Source of the DNA: Paracoccaceae bacterium
GTDB taxonomy: Bacteria > Pseudomonadota > Alphaproteobacteria > Rhodobacterales > Rhodobacteraceae
Length of the DNA: 13,292 nt
NCBI GenBank assembly: GCA_015485375.1
Contig: WFTU01000137.1
Span: 1 to 13,292 of the forward strand
Reading direction: 5' to 3'
Under the pieces are notes generated by a model, which made no database searches, was not told where the DNA came from, and saw only the letters and a program-made list of their open reading frames with translations. A program made the position numbers and the translations under genes. Of this stretch, positions 1 to 6,382 are shown one piece after another (within the stretch, counting starts at the first letter, position 1; the number at the start of each line of letters is the position of its first letter).

Positions 1-13
1 CAATCACACTCAT
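1..13 (-). CDS. Start of a downstream gene, probably DUF934 (partial)
   Basis: Only the first four codons (M-S-V-I) are inside the window. The ATG at 13 overlaps the TGA stop of the CysI-CysH fusion in an ATGA arrangement, and a good ribosome binding site (GAAGGAG, 7 bases before the ATG) lies inside the end of that gene, so a translationally coupled gene very likely starts here. In Rhodobacterales the gene following the sulfite/APS reductase genes is usually a small DUF934 protein. That identity is inferred from gene order alone, because too little sequence is visible. Confidence 0.45.
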
Positions 14-2403
14 GCTTTGGCTCCTTCACGGTACACTACGCCTTGCGCATCAACATGGATTCCGCATTCACTTTTGTTCTGGGCGCGCCAACGACCCGCC
101 CGGAGGTCTTCGCCTACCCGCACCCTCGTGGTGCAGGCCGCACAACCAATCGAGGGGTAGCCACGCTTGACCAGCGGATGCAGCGGCAGGTTGTTGCTCG
201 CGATGTATTCCTGCACATCATCCCGCGTCCAGTAGGCCAGCGGATTTATCTTGATACGGCGATCAGCCTCGTTTTCGAAAAACCCGATCTCCTGCCGCTG
301 CCCTCCCTGATACCGCTTGCGTCCGGTGACCCAGGCATCAAATCCTTGCAACGCATCCTGCAACGGCGCCACCTTGCGCAGCGCACAGCAGGCATCCGGA
401 TCGCTTTGATAGAGCAGGTTGTCGGGATCCCGCTCGAACAGTTTCACCCGCGGCGCGCGGATCACCCGCACATCACTCAGCCCGAACTGTTCCGCAAGCA
501 TTTCCTGATACTTCAGGGTTTCCGGAAACAGCATCTCCGTATCGACAAACAGAACCGGCAACGACCGGTCAATCGTCGAGACCAGATGTAGCAGCACAAC
601 CGACTCCGCCCCGAATGAGGACACCAGCGCCATGCGTCCCAGCGCCGGGCTGGTCAACGCATTGCGCAACACCGGAATAGCGCTGTGCCCCCGATGGTCG
701 TCATTGAGTTTCGCAATCCTCCCGGCAAGCGTCACCTTGGGCGCTCCACGCGTTTTTGCGGGGTATAGCGCCGCCCGAAACGGCTCGATTCCCACCCTGC
801 GGAAAGTTTCGAGGAAGGTTTCGCCCTCATCAAGCCGAAGGCCCAGATAGGTCTCCACCAATGTTTCAACAGCCGGCAAGATCGCATCGGCCGAAAATCC
901 GGGGCCGACTCTTTCGCCAAGGGCCGCTTTCTCGCTGCCGTCACCTCCAAGGGTGATCTGGTAGCTTTCAACCCCTCCCTTTTCGAGTCCGAGAATACCG
1001 ATATGCCCGACATGGTGATGCCCGCACGCATTGATGCAGCCCGAAATCTTGATTTTCAGGTGCCCGATTTCATGCTCGATTTTCAACGCCTCGAACCGTC
1101 GCGCGATCTGCTGCGCCACCGGAATCGACCGCGCCGTTGCCAGATCGCAATAATCCATACCCGGGCAGGCGATAATGTCCGAGATCAGCCCGATATTTGC
1201 GGTCGCAAGATCGGCAGATTTCAGCGCCGCATACACTTCCGGCACATGGGCAAGCGGCACATGCGGAAGGATAATATTCTGCTCGTGACTGACCCGCAGC
1301 TCGTCATGCGCAAACCTTCGCGCAATGTCCGCGAGAACCCGCATCTGTTCCGACGTTGCGTCCCCCGGCGTCGCGCCGTGTTTCTTGAGCGAAACCGAAA
1401 CGATCGCGTAGCCCGGCACCTTGTGCGGCGCAAGGTTGGTGTCGGTGAACGACCGGAACACCGGATCCTTTGCACGCGCCTGCTCGAATGTTGTTGTTGG
1501 CAGGTTCAGGAATTTAGGCGGCGCAAAATCCTGTTCGATCTTTGCGAGAATTTCCTGATCCACCCCGTCGAAGCGGTCGCGCTGCAGGATAAAACGCGCC
1601 TCGACCTGCTCGCGAAACCACGCGATTTTGGTTTCATGCACTGTGATCTTTATCCGCGCCTTGTATTTGTTATCCCGACGCCCGATCTGGTTGTAGACTT
1701 GCAATATCGCCTCGACATAGGGCAGAAGATCGGCCTTGGGCAAAAACGCCCGCAGAACTTTCCCGATCATCGGCGTGCGCCCCAGCCCGCCCCCGACAAG
1801 AATTCTGTAGCCCGGCGCTCCATCACGCCCCGTGACCAGCTGCACACCTATATCATGCGCTCGGATCACGGCACGATCATGCTCGCTGCCGGTAACCGCT
1901 ATTTTGAACTTGCGGGGAAGGAAGGCGAACTCCTCGTGGTCGCTGGACCACTGCCGCAACAGTTCCGCCGTCGGCCGCGGATCAGCCACCTCGTCCGCCG
2001 CAGCACCGGCAAAATGGTCGGCGGTAACGGCCCGCACACAGGACCCCGAGGTCTGGACCGCATGCATATCCACCTCGGCCAGTGCCGCCAGAATATCCGG
2101 CACATCACGCAAATTCGGCCAGTGATACTGGACGTTCTGCCGGGTCGTGAAATGCCCGTATCCCTTGTCCCACTTGTCAGCGATGTCCGCCAGCCGAAGC
2201 ATCTGTCGGCTATCGAGCGTCCCGTACGGAATCGCCACACGCAGCATGTAGGAGTGCAGCAACTGATACAGCCCGTTCATCAGGCGCAAGGGGCGGAACT
2301 CATCCTCGGTCAATGCCCCATCGATGCGTCGCTCCACCTGATCATGAAACCGGTTAGCGCGCGATTCCAGAAACGCGCGATCGAATTCGGAGTAGTTATA
2401 CAT
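10..2403 (-). CDS. cysI/cysH: Sulfite reductase-APS reductase fusion protein (CysI-CysH)
   Basis: A 797-residue cytoplasmic enzyme of assimilatory sulfate reduction that should catalyse APS to sulfite (C-terminal half, thioredoxin-linked) and sulfite to sulfide (N-terminal half, probably ferredoxin-linked). Residues 1 to about 550 are a full-length nitrite/sulfite reductase with the siroheme/[4Fe-4S] ligand set C413-x5-C419 and C456-x3-C460 (SGCINACGHHH). Residues about 557-797 are a complete CysH: SSFGAES nucleotide-binding loop (595-601), VDTEMLFPET (620-629), C672-C673, C754-x2-C757 and catalytic ECGIH (779-783). The CC plus CxxC pattern marks the [4Fe-4S] APS reductase type, not the PAPS type. 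The start at 2403 is chosen because AGGAG stands 7-8 bases upstream; the ATG at 2409 is too close to it. The gene overlaps DUF2849 by 8 bases upstream and the next gene by 4 bases downstream. These two enzymes are normally separate proteins, and the single frame is the oddity here. Confidence 0.93.
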   Translation of the reverse strand: MYNYSEFDRAFLESRANRFHDQVERRIDGALTEDEFRPLRLMNGLYQLLHSYMLRVAIPYGTLDSRQMLRLADIADKWDKGYGHFTTRQNVQYHWPNLRDVPDILAALAEVDMHAVQTSGSCVRAVTADHFAGAAADEVADPRPTAELLRQWSSDHEEFAFLPRKFKIAVTGSEHDRAVIRAHDIGVQLVTGRDGAPGYRILVGGGLGRTPMIGKVLRAFLPKADLLPYVEAILQVYNQIGRRDNKYKARIKITVHETKIAWFREQVEARFILQRDRFDGVDQEILAKIEQDFAPPKFLNLPTTTFEQARAKDPVFRSFTDTNLAPHKVPGYAIVSVSLKKHGATPGDATSEQMRVLADIARRFAHDELRVSHEQNIILPHVPLAHVPEVYAALKSADLATANIGLISDIIACPGMDYCDLATARSIPVAQQIARRFEALKIEHEIGHLKIKISGCINACGHHHVGHIGILGLEKGGVESYQITLGGDGSEKAALGERVGPGFSADAILPAVETLVETYLGLRLDEGETFLETFRRVGIEPFRAALYPAKTRGAPKVTLAGRIAKLNDDHRGHSAIPVLRNALTSPALGRMALVSSFGAESVVLLHLVSTIDRSLPVLFVDTEMLFPETLKYQEMLAEQFGLSDVRVIRAPRVKLFERDPDNLLYQSDPDACCALRKVAPLQDALQGFDAWVTGRKRYQGGQRQEIGFFENEADRRIKINPLAYWTRDDVQEYIASNNLPLHPLVKRGYPSIGCAACTTRVRVGEDLRAGRWRAQNKSECGIHVDAQGVVYREGAKA
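735..747 (-). promoter_or_regulatory. Possible internal ribosome binding site and GTG start for the CysH half
   Basis: Inside the fusion gene, exactly where a free-standing CysH would begin (codon 557, V-T-L-A-G-R), a GTG codon at 735 is preceded by GGAG at 747-744 with an 8-base spacer. This may be a relic of the original cysH start or a working internal start giving a separate protein of about 241 residues. No stop codon lies upstream in frame, so the full-length fusion should still be made. Confidence 0.3.
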
Positions 2404-2734
2404 GTGCATTCTCCTGCAAAGCCGGATCGGCCTGTTTGCCATGAAACAGATTTCCCGGCCCTGCCGCGCGCAACTGTTCGCGCAAATGGACCGGACGCGG
2501 AAGACCATCATCGCCAATCTCCGCATCCACGAGATAGGCCCCAAACACCCGCCCGGCGTCAGCCTCGGCACCAGCCAGCAATGCCTCGGCCATATTCCGG
2601 TCAGTCAAGAAGACCGCATCGCTGAAGCGCAGCGCCCAGTATCCCTGCCTGGACCAGTAAACCGCATCTCCATGCAACAGGTCGCAAGCGGTCAGAACCT
2701 TTGGCGTGAACGATTTGTTGCTGAATATGGACAT
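2396..2734 (-). CDS. DUF2849 family protein
   Basis: A 112-residue protein (MSIFSNKSFTPKVLTACDLL at the N terminus, then a GDAVYW segment) resembling the small DUF2849 proteins found directly upstream of the nitrite/sulfite reductase gene in Rhodobacterales and related alphaproteobacteria. The start at 2734 is supported by a near-perfect AGGAGG 7 bases upstream; longer readings lack such a site. The gene overlaps the following CysI-CysH start by 8 bases, so the two are surely cotranscribed and probably translationally coupled. There is no signal peptide or membrane segment. The biochemical role of DUF2849 is not established; context suggests a service role in sulfite reduction. The cysG siroheme synthase gene that often precedes it is absent here. 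Confidence 0.85.
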   Translation of the reverse strand: MSIFSNKSFTPKVLTACDLLHGDAVYWSRQGYWALRFSDAVFLTDRNMAEALLAGAEADAGRVFGAYLVDAEIGDDGLPRPVHLREQLRAAGPGNLFHGKQADPALQENAHV

Positions 2735-2779
2735 ATTTTGCCTCCTGACGTTATGCGCGATAGTATCAAGGCGCAGAGG

Positions 2780-2794
2780 CAATATAGAATATTG
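2780..2794. promoter_or_regulatory. Palindrome, candidate operator of the sulfur operon
   Basis: CAATAT-AGA-ATATTG is a perfect 6+6 inverted repeat with a 3-base centre, 46 to 60 bases upstream of the DUF2849 start codon in AT-rich DNA. The position fits a repressor or activator site for sulfur-regulated transcription. The cognate regulator is not identifiable from the window, and short AT-rich palindromes can arise by chance. Confidence 0.35.
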
Positions 2795-2945
2795 TTCTGA
2801 TTATTGGCTATATGCGGTCATAATTAAGAACATAATTCCGATATATATCCAGTTTTGATAATATATCTTCATAATGCCCCGGGGTCCGGAATGCGTGCAC
2901 ACCCATCGCGAAACGCTCGGAACATTCACCCGCGCACAACACTAA

Positions 2946-2994
2946 TTTGATGGGAGGTATTGCGGTCTTTTGATGGGAGGTATTGCGGTCTTTT
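2946..2994. repeat. Perfect tandem duplication of a 23-bp unit
   Basis: Two identical 23-base copies (2946-2968 and 2969-2991, each beginning TTTGATGGGAGG and ending GCGGTCT) stand head to tail, followed by three more matching bases. They lie 41 bases beyond the 3' end of tRNA-Ser and do not match the tRNA sequence. They may be a recent slippage duplication, or a pair of direct binding sites upstream of the sulfur operon. Confidence 0.85.
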
Positions 2995-3034
2995 AAAGTC
3001 ACCACATGACAAAAAACGAAGCAAATTGCCTTTA

Positions 3035-3124
3035 TGGCGGAGACGAAGGGATTCGAACCCTCGATACCGTTCCCGGTATACTCCCTTAGCAGGGGAGCGC
3101 CTTCGACCACTCGGCCACGTCTCC
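3035..3124 (-). tRNA. tRNA-Ser(GCT): tRNA-Ser(GCT)
   Basis: The minus strand folds into a complete class II tRNA: 7-bp acceptor stem GGAGACG/CGTCTCC, discriminator G, encoded CCA, a D arm with GCC/GGC, anticodon stem CTCCC/GGGAG with loop CTGCTAA (anticodon GCT, reading AGC/AGT serine codons), a long variable arm TACCG-GGAA-CGGTA as expected for serine, and a T arm with GGTTCGAATCC. The size is 90 nt including CCA. It lies between the EI24 gene and the sulfur operon, all on the same strand. A GTTTTTTG stretch (about 3010-3017) beyond the 3' end may help termination, but no good hairpin precedes it. Confidence 0.97.
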
Positions 3125-3189
3125 GAGGAGGTGTTTAGCCTTTACAGGCAGGCCTGCACAAGCGGTTTTTTATGTGCTGCAGAAGTTCT

Positions 3190-3894
3190 TTATGCGTCGC
3201 CATACAGGCGGTGGAACTGGTGCGTGAAAACCGCAACGCCGAAGATCGGGATCACCAGATTGACCAGCGGCACCGATAGCGGGATGGCCATGAAAAACCC
3301 GGCCAGCCATATCTGGCCGAAGTACCGCTTGCGCAAACGGGTGGCCTCGCGCATACCGACGCGCCGTGCAGCAACCAGCTGAAAATACTCGCGGCCCATC
3401 AGGTAGCCGTTCAGGCTCCAGAAGATCAGCGGCGCAAAAACCGAGGACATCAGGTAAAAAACCAGCACCACAATATTGGCGAGGATCATTACACCGATGA
3501 ACTGCATCGCGTCGATCAGCATCGGGATGATCGGCACCCGTTTGACCGGTGGCAGCTGCGGGTAATAGCGGGCCTCGACAGCGTCGGAAATTTCCTCGAG
3601 GAAAAAGCCGATAATGATCGATGCGACCGGAAACATCAAAAAAGACAGCAAAAACAAAGTGATAATACTGGCGACCGAGAGCAGCCCCCCTTGCACAGCG
3701 ACTTCGCCGATCCACGGCAGGGTCAGGGTTTCCGGAAGCACCCAGTTCAGAAAACCGGTGATGGCGAAGAACGGCAACAGCACCAGAACGAAGGACAGGA
3801 ACAGGGATTTCCAGAACACCTTCTGGAATTTCGGGTCGCCCATTTGCGAAAGGGCCTTGCCGAAGTCCGCGAACAGGTTCACGCGCTCACCCAT
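3190..3894 (-). CDS. EI24/CysZ-family integral membrane protein
   Basis: A 234-residue inner-membrane protein with strongly hydrophobic stretches at about 28-50, 67-98, 130-158 and 190-215 and the NGYLMGREYF segment (about 162-171) typical of EI24-domain proteins, the family that includes the sulfate permease CysZ. The start at 3894 overlaps the end of the nitroreductase gene by 16 bases, which indicates cotranscription. No strong Shine-Dalgarno sequence precedes the ATG, so translation may be coupled or the real start may be the GTG four codons in. It lies about 0.8 kb upstream of the sulfur operon, separated by tRNA-Ser, so a sulfate-uptake role is tempting. However, most alphaproteobacterial EI24 proteins have no tested function, and this remains inference. 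Confidence 0.85.
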   Translation of the reverse strand: MGERVNLFADFGKALSQMGDPKFQKVFWKSLFLSFVLVLLPFFAITGFLNWVLPETLTLPWIGEVAVQGGLLSVASIITLFLLSFLMFPVASIIIGFFLEEISDAVEARYYPQLPPVKRVPIIPMLIDAMQFIGVMILANIVVLVFYLMSSVFAPLIFWSLNGYLMGREYFQLVAARRVGMREATRLRKRYFGQIWLAGFFMAIPLSVPLVNLVIPIFGVAVFTHQFHRLYGDA

Positions 3895-4457
3895 GCAGTA
3901 ATCGCGTCGATATCGGGGCGCGGGCGCTCCGGCGGCGTATGGCGGGCCGTACCGATGTGGATAAAACCGGCAACAAATTCATGCGGCTCCAGATCAAGCG
4001 CGGTTTTCAGAAACGGTTTGTCCATCGCCATCCAGCCCGTGAGCCAGTTCGCCCCCCAACCGCTGGCCAGCGCCGCGTTGAGCGCCGCAAGGCACACAGC
4101 ACCGGCAGACAGTATCTGCTCGATCTCCGGCACTTTCTCCGACTCGACCGGCGAGGCCACAACAGTGACAACCGTCCCCGCGTTGGCGAAATTTGCGCGG
4201 GCTTTCTCGATCTTTTCCGGCTCGAGACCCAATTCGGCCCCGCGCAGCACCACCAGTTCCGCAAGACGCGGGAGGGCATCGCCCTGCAACACGATAAACC
4301 GCCAAGGCTCCAGTTTTCCATGATCCGGCGTGCGGGCCGCCGCCGTCAGGATCGGACGCAATTCACGAGCGTCCGGATAGGGTGCGATCAGCATTTTGGC
4401 CGGACGCGAGCGCCTGCTCAGCAGAAAGTCGAGGACGGCGGGGTTTTGCTCTGGCAT
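3879..4457 (-). CDS. Nitroreductase family protein, YdjA-like
   Basis: A 192-residue FMN-dependent oxidoreductase of the nitroreductase fold, short form. Visible signatures are the phosphate-binding RRSR near residues 15-18, APxxxxELRPILTAAARTPDHGKLEPWRF spread over 25-54 (the APDH-PWRF pattern of YdjA), and the glycine-rich GWGANWLTGW at 133-142. It should reduce an electron-poor substrate with NAD(P)H; the natural substrate is unknown. There is no signal peptide, so it is cytoplasmic. The upstream Shine-Dalgarno is weak (GGA, 7 bases before the ATG). The downstream EI24 gene overlaps it, and the CMD-family gene lies 68 bases upstream, so the three may form one transcript. Confidence 0.88.
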   Translation of the reverse strand: MPEQNPAVLDFLLSRRSRPAKMLIAPYPDARELRPILTAAARTPDHGKLEPWRFIVLQGDALPRLAELVVLRGAELGLEPEKIEKARANFANAGTVVTVVASPVESEKVPEIEQILSAGAVCLAALNAALASGWGANWLTGWMAMDKPFLKTALDLEPHEFVAGFIHIGTARHTPPERPRPDIDAITAWVSA

Positions 4458-4525
4458 GACAAATCCAATCGAAAGATACAGCCCCCTACTTCGGCGTGCG
4501 GGGCGGCACTGTCAAGGTTTGCGCG

Positions 4526-5098
4526 TTAGGACCCCCCGTTATTGTCGATCTCCAACTGCGGGATTTCGCAAAACCCCTGCGGCGGAATATCAAGGGCGGC
4601 GTTGAATTTGCTCGACAGGTTCTGGAAAGCAATCAGGCCGGTCAGCTCCACGATACCGTCGTCGTCAAAGAACTCCCGCAGACCGGTTACCATGTCGTCC
4701 GTCACCTCGCGGTCCGTGTAGGTCACCGCTTCGGTATACTCCAGCGCGGCGCGCTCGATTGGCGTAAACAGATCACTGCTGCGCCAGTTTTTCAGTTCCA
4801 GAATTTTTTCCTGATCGACCCCGCGTTTTTCCAGGGTCGCACCGTTGATATCGACGCAAAATTCGCAGTGGTTAATCTGCGACACCCGCACCGTCACCAT
4901 CGATCGCAGGGCCGCATCCACCGGCGAGCGCTTGCGATTGAACGCTCCGTAAAGCACCGCAACACTGGCAAACACCCATTTGGAACGGCCCCAGAGCAGC
5001 CCCGGATCAAGCACCTTGCCATAGGTGTATTTCTGCTTGGCGAAAAACAGGCGGATAAACCACGGATATTTATTGATCGGCTTGGGCTGAACCCGCAT
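4526..5098 (-). CDS. Carboxymuconolactone decarboxylase / AhpD-like family protein
   Basis: A 190-residue all-helical cytoplasmic protein of the CMD superfamily. The redox motif is NHCEFCVDING, with C78 and C81 forming the CxxC of AhpD-like peroxidase/disulfide reductases. The histidine often found four residues after the second Cys is Asn85 here, so the proton relay may differ from true AhpD. The LFTPIERAALEYTEAVT and ELTGLIAFQNLSSKFNAAL segments are typical of the family. The start is fixed by AAGGAGG 5 bases before the ATG; the reading frame stays open further upstream, but that part runs over the DUF1501 gene and reads like noise. A Rho-independent hairpin lies directly ahead of the gene, and the nitroreductase gene follows. 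A peroxide or thiol redox role is plausible but not shown. Confidence 0.9.
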   Translation of the reverse strand: MRVQPKPINKYPWFIRLFFAKQKYTYGKVLDPGLLWGRSKWVFASVAVLYGAFNRKRSPVDAALRSMVTVRVSQINHCEFCVDINGATLEKRGVDQEKILELKNWRSSDLFTPIERAALEYTEAVTYTDREVTDDMVTGLREFFDDDGIVELTGLIAFQNLSSKFNAALDIPPQGFCEIPQLEIDNNGGS

Positions 5099-5113
5099 TG
5101 GTGCCTCCTTGCG

Positions 5114-5144
5114 AAAAGGCGGCAGGTGCCCCCCGCCGCCTTTT
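5114..5144 (-). terminator. Rho-independent terminator after DUF1501
   Basis: A perfect 10-bp stem AAAAGGCGGC (5114-5123) / GCCGCCTTTT (5135-5144) with an 11-base loop. Read on the minus strand it ends in a short U tract (GCCGCCTTTT). It lies 43 bases past the DUF1501 stop and ends only 15 bases before the start codon of the CMD-family gene. It should end the DUF1800-DUF1501 transcript; it could also work in both directions. Confidence 0.75.
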
Positions 5145-5157
5145 CCATCTGTCACTC

Positions 5158-5171
5158 CAGCGCTTCCGCTG
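5158..5171. other. Small hairpin with tetraloop
   Basis: CAGCG-CTTC-CGCTG is a perfect 5-bp stem with a 4-base loop in the 88-bp spacer between DUF1501 and the CMD-family gene, next to the main terminator. It may add to transcript 3'-end stability. No U tract follows. Confidence 0.35.
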
Positions 5172-5186
5172 CAAGGAAATTTCCCG

Positions 5187-6371
5187 TTACCGCAGCATGC
5201 GCGGATCACCCCCCATGTCGAGACCGGGGAAGATAAAATCCTCCAGCGCCGCCTGCTGCATCCCGAACATGTCGCGCAAGGTCCAGGCGGCGTAGGCGCG
5301 CACATCGCGGGTCGGCTCCAGATCGCGGTTCTGGTAAAGGTCCAGCTCGCCCAGCCCCGGCCAGTCGCCATGCACCTTGCCGCCCTTGACCGCGCCGCCG
5401 GCCATGAACATTGCGCCGCCCGTGCCGTGGTCGGTGCCGCCGGAGCCGTTCTCTCGCACGGTGCGCCCGAATTCGGTCATCGCCAGCACCGTCGTGCGGT
5501 CCCAGTTCGACCCGAGGCGTTCCTTCAGTGTCAGGATCGCGGCCTGAAGTTCACGCAGGGGCCGCCCCAACGCGGTTTTCTGGTTATTGTGCGTATCCCA
5601 ACCCCCGATGGAGAACGCCGCGATACGGGTTTCCTCGTTCAGGCGATCGGCGGCAAAGGACGCCAGCGCCCCGGCCCGCGCGGCTTGCGCGGGGTTCATG
5701 GCCCCGTCCATCTTGGCCGACAGTTCGAAGGCCACCTGCGCGGCATCCTCAAACAGGGGATCCTGCGCATAGAGTTTGCCAAGCAGCTGTTGTGTCGTCG
5801 GGGACAGGTCCAGATCACTGTCCGGGCTCCAGCTGGAGGTCTCCGCCTCTCCGTTCAGCAACATCATACGCTGCCGCCCGACGCTGAACGCGGTCGTTGC
5901 GGTTGCCCCCGGCACCAGCGTCAGCATCCGGTTCAACCAGCCATCGCGGTTATCAGTCAGGGTGCCATCGCTGGACATACCGCAGTTTTCCAGGAAATCC
6001 TGCCCGTCAAAATGGCTGCGCTTGTTGCGATAGGGAGTCGAGACCGCATGCGCAAAGGCCAGCTCGCCAGCATCCCACAGCGGCAGCAGGTCGCCCAGTT
6101 CCTTGTGCAGGGAAAAGAATCCGTCCAGATCGTGGGCGCCACCTGCCTCGCCCGCCTTGATGCTGCTCCGCAGACCGGCCAATGCGGGGTCGCCGTAAGG
6201 CTGCACCACGTCCAGCCCGTCCATCGCACCGCGCAGGATGATGACGACAAGCCGGTTGTCGCCCGGCACAGCCGCCAGCGTGACCGGTGTGATCAACGGG
6301 CTCGCCGCCGCGCTGCACCCTACGATCAGGGAGTTCCGCAACAATGTGCGTCGTGTCATTCCGTTTTTCAT
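5187..6371 (-). CDS. DUF1501 family protein, Tat-exported
   Basis: A 394-residue protein of the DUF1501 family (alkaline phosphatase/sulfatase-like fold, function unknown). It begins with a twin-arginine signal (MTRRTLLRNSLIVG, then an Ala-rich cleavage region near residue 33), so it should be folded in the cytoplasm and exported. Family hallmarks are ILRGAMDGLDVVQPYGDP (about 45-62), EFGRTVRENGSGGTDHGTGG (near residue 300) with its conserved acidic and His residues, and GDWPGL. The ATG at 6371 is chosen because it has an ideal GGAGGTGAT Shine-Dalgarno 5 bases upstream; a TTG 15 bases earlier would place that site inside the gene. It lies 11 bases after DUF1800, its usual operon partner, and is closed by the hairpin at 5114-5144. 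Confidence 0.91.
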   Translation of the reverse strand: MKNGMTRRTLLRNSLIVGCSAAASPLITPVTLAAVPGDNRLVVIILRGAMDGLDVVQPYGDPALAGLRSSIKAGEAGGAHDLDGFFSLHKELGDLLPLWDAGELAFAHAVSTPYRNKRSHFDGQDFLENCGMSSDGTLTDNRDGWLNRMLTLVPGATATTAFSVGRQRMMLLNGEAETSSWSPDSDLDLSPTTQQLLGKLYAQDPLFEDAAQVAFELSAKMDGAMNPAQAARAGALASFAADRLNEETRIAAFSIGGWDTHNNQKTALGRPLRELQAAILTLKERLGSNWDRTTVLAMTEFGRTVRENGSGGTDHGTGGAMFMAGGAVKGGKVHGDWPGLGELDLYQNRDLEPTRDVRAYAAWTLRDMFGMQQAALEDFIFPGLDMGGDPRMLR

Positions 6372-6382
6372 AATCACCTCCC

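Larger units (their letters stand above)
2735..3034. other. AT-rich gene-free stretch upstream of the sulfur operon
   Basis: These 300 bases between DUF2849 and tRNA-Ser hold no credible coding region. The half next to DUF2849 (about 2735-2870) is clearly richer in A and T than the surrounding genes and has several small palindromes (2780-2794 listed separately, and GATATATATC near 2840). It must carry the promoter of the sulfur operon, but no convincing paired -35/-10 hexamers could be fixed by eye. The half next to the tRNA carries the tandem repeat. Confidence 0.6.

Noticed and set aside
2404..2571. In-frame upstream extension of the CysI-CysH gene
   Set aside because: It overlaps DUF2849 in another frame, reads Cys/Arg-rich noise, and the start at 2403 has the proper ribosome binding site.
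1003..2625. 540-codon open frame on the plus strand opposite the CysI-CysH gene
   Set aside because: It is antisense to a clear enzyme gene, lacks any recognisable motif, and is rich in Arg/His/Pro as expected from the complementary strand of GC-rich coding DNA.
2808..3110. 100-codon frame on the minus strand
   Set aside because: It runs through tRNA-Ser and yields the EGSNPF-type peptide that is a known by-product of translating tRNA genes.
4481..4506. Possible hairpin GCCCC/GGGGC between the CMD-family and nitroreductase genes
   Set aside because: The stem is only 5 bp with a loop of about 14 bases and there is no convincing U tract; too weak to call a terminator.
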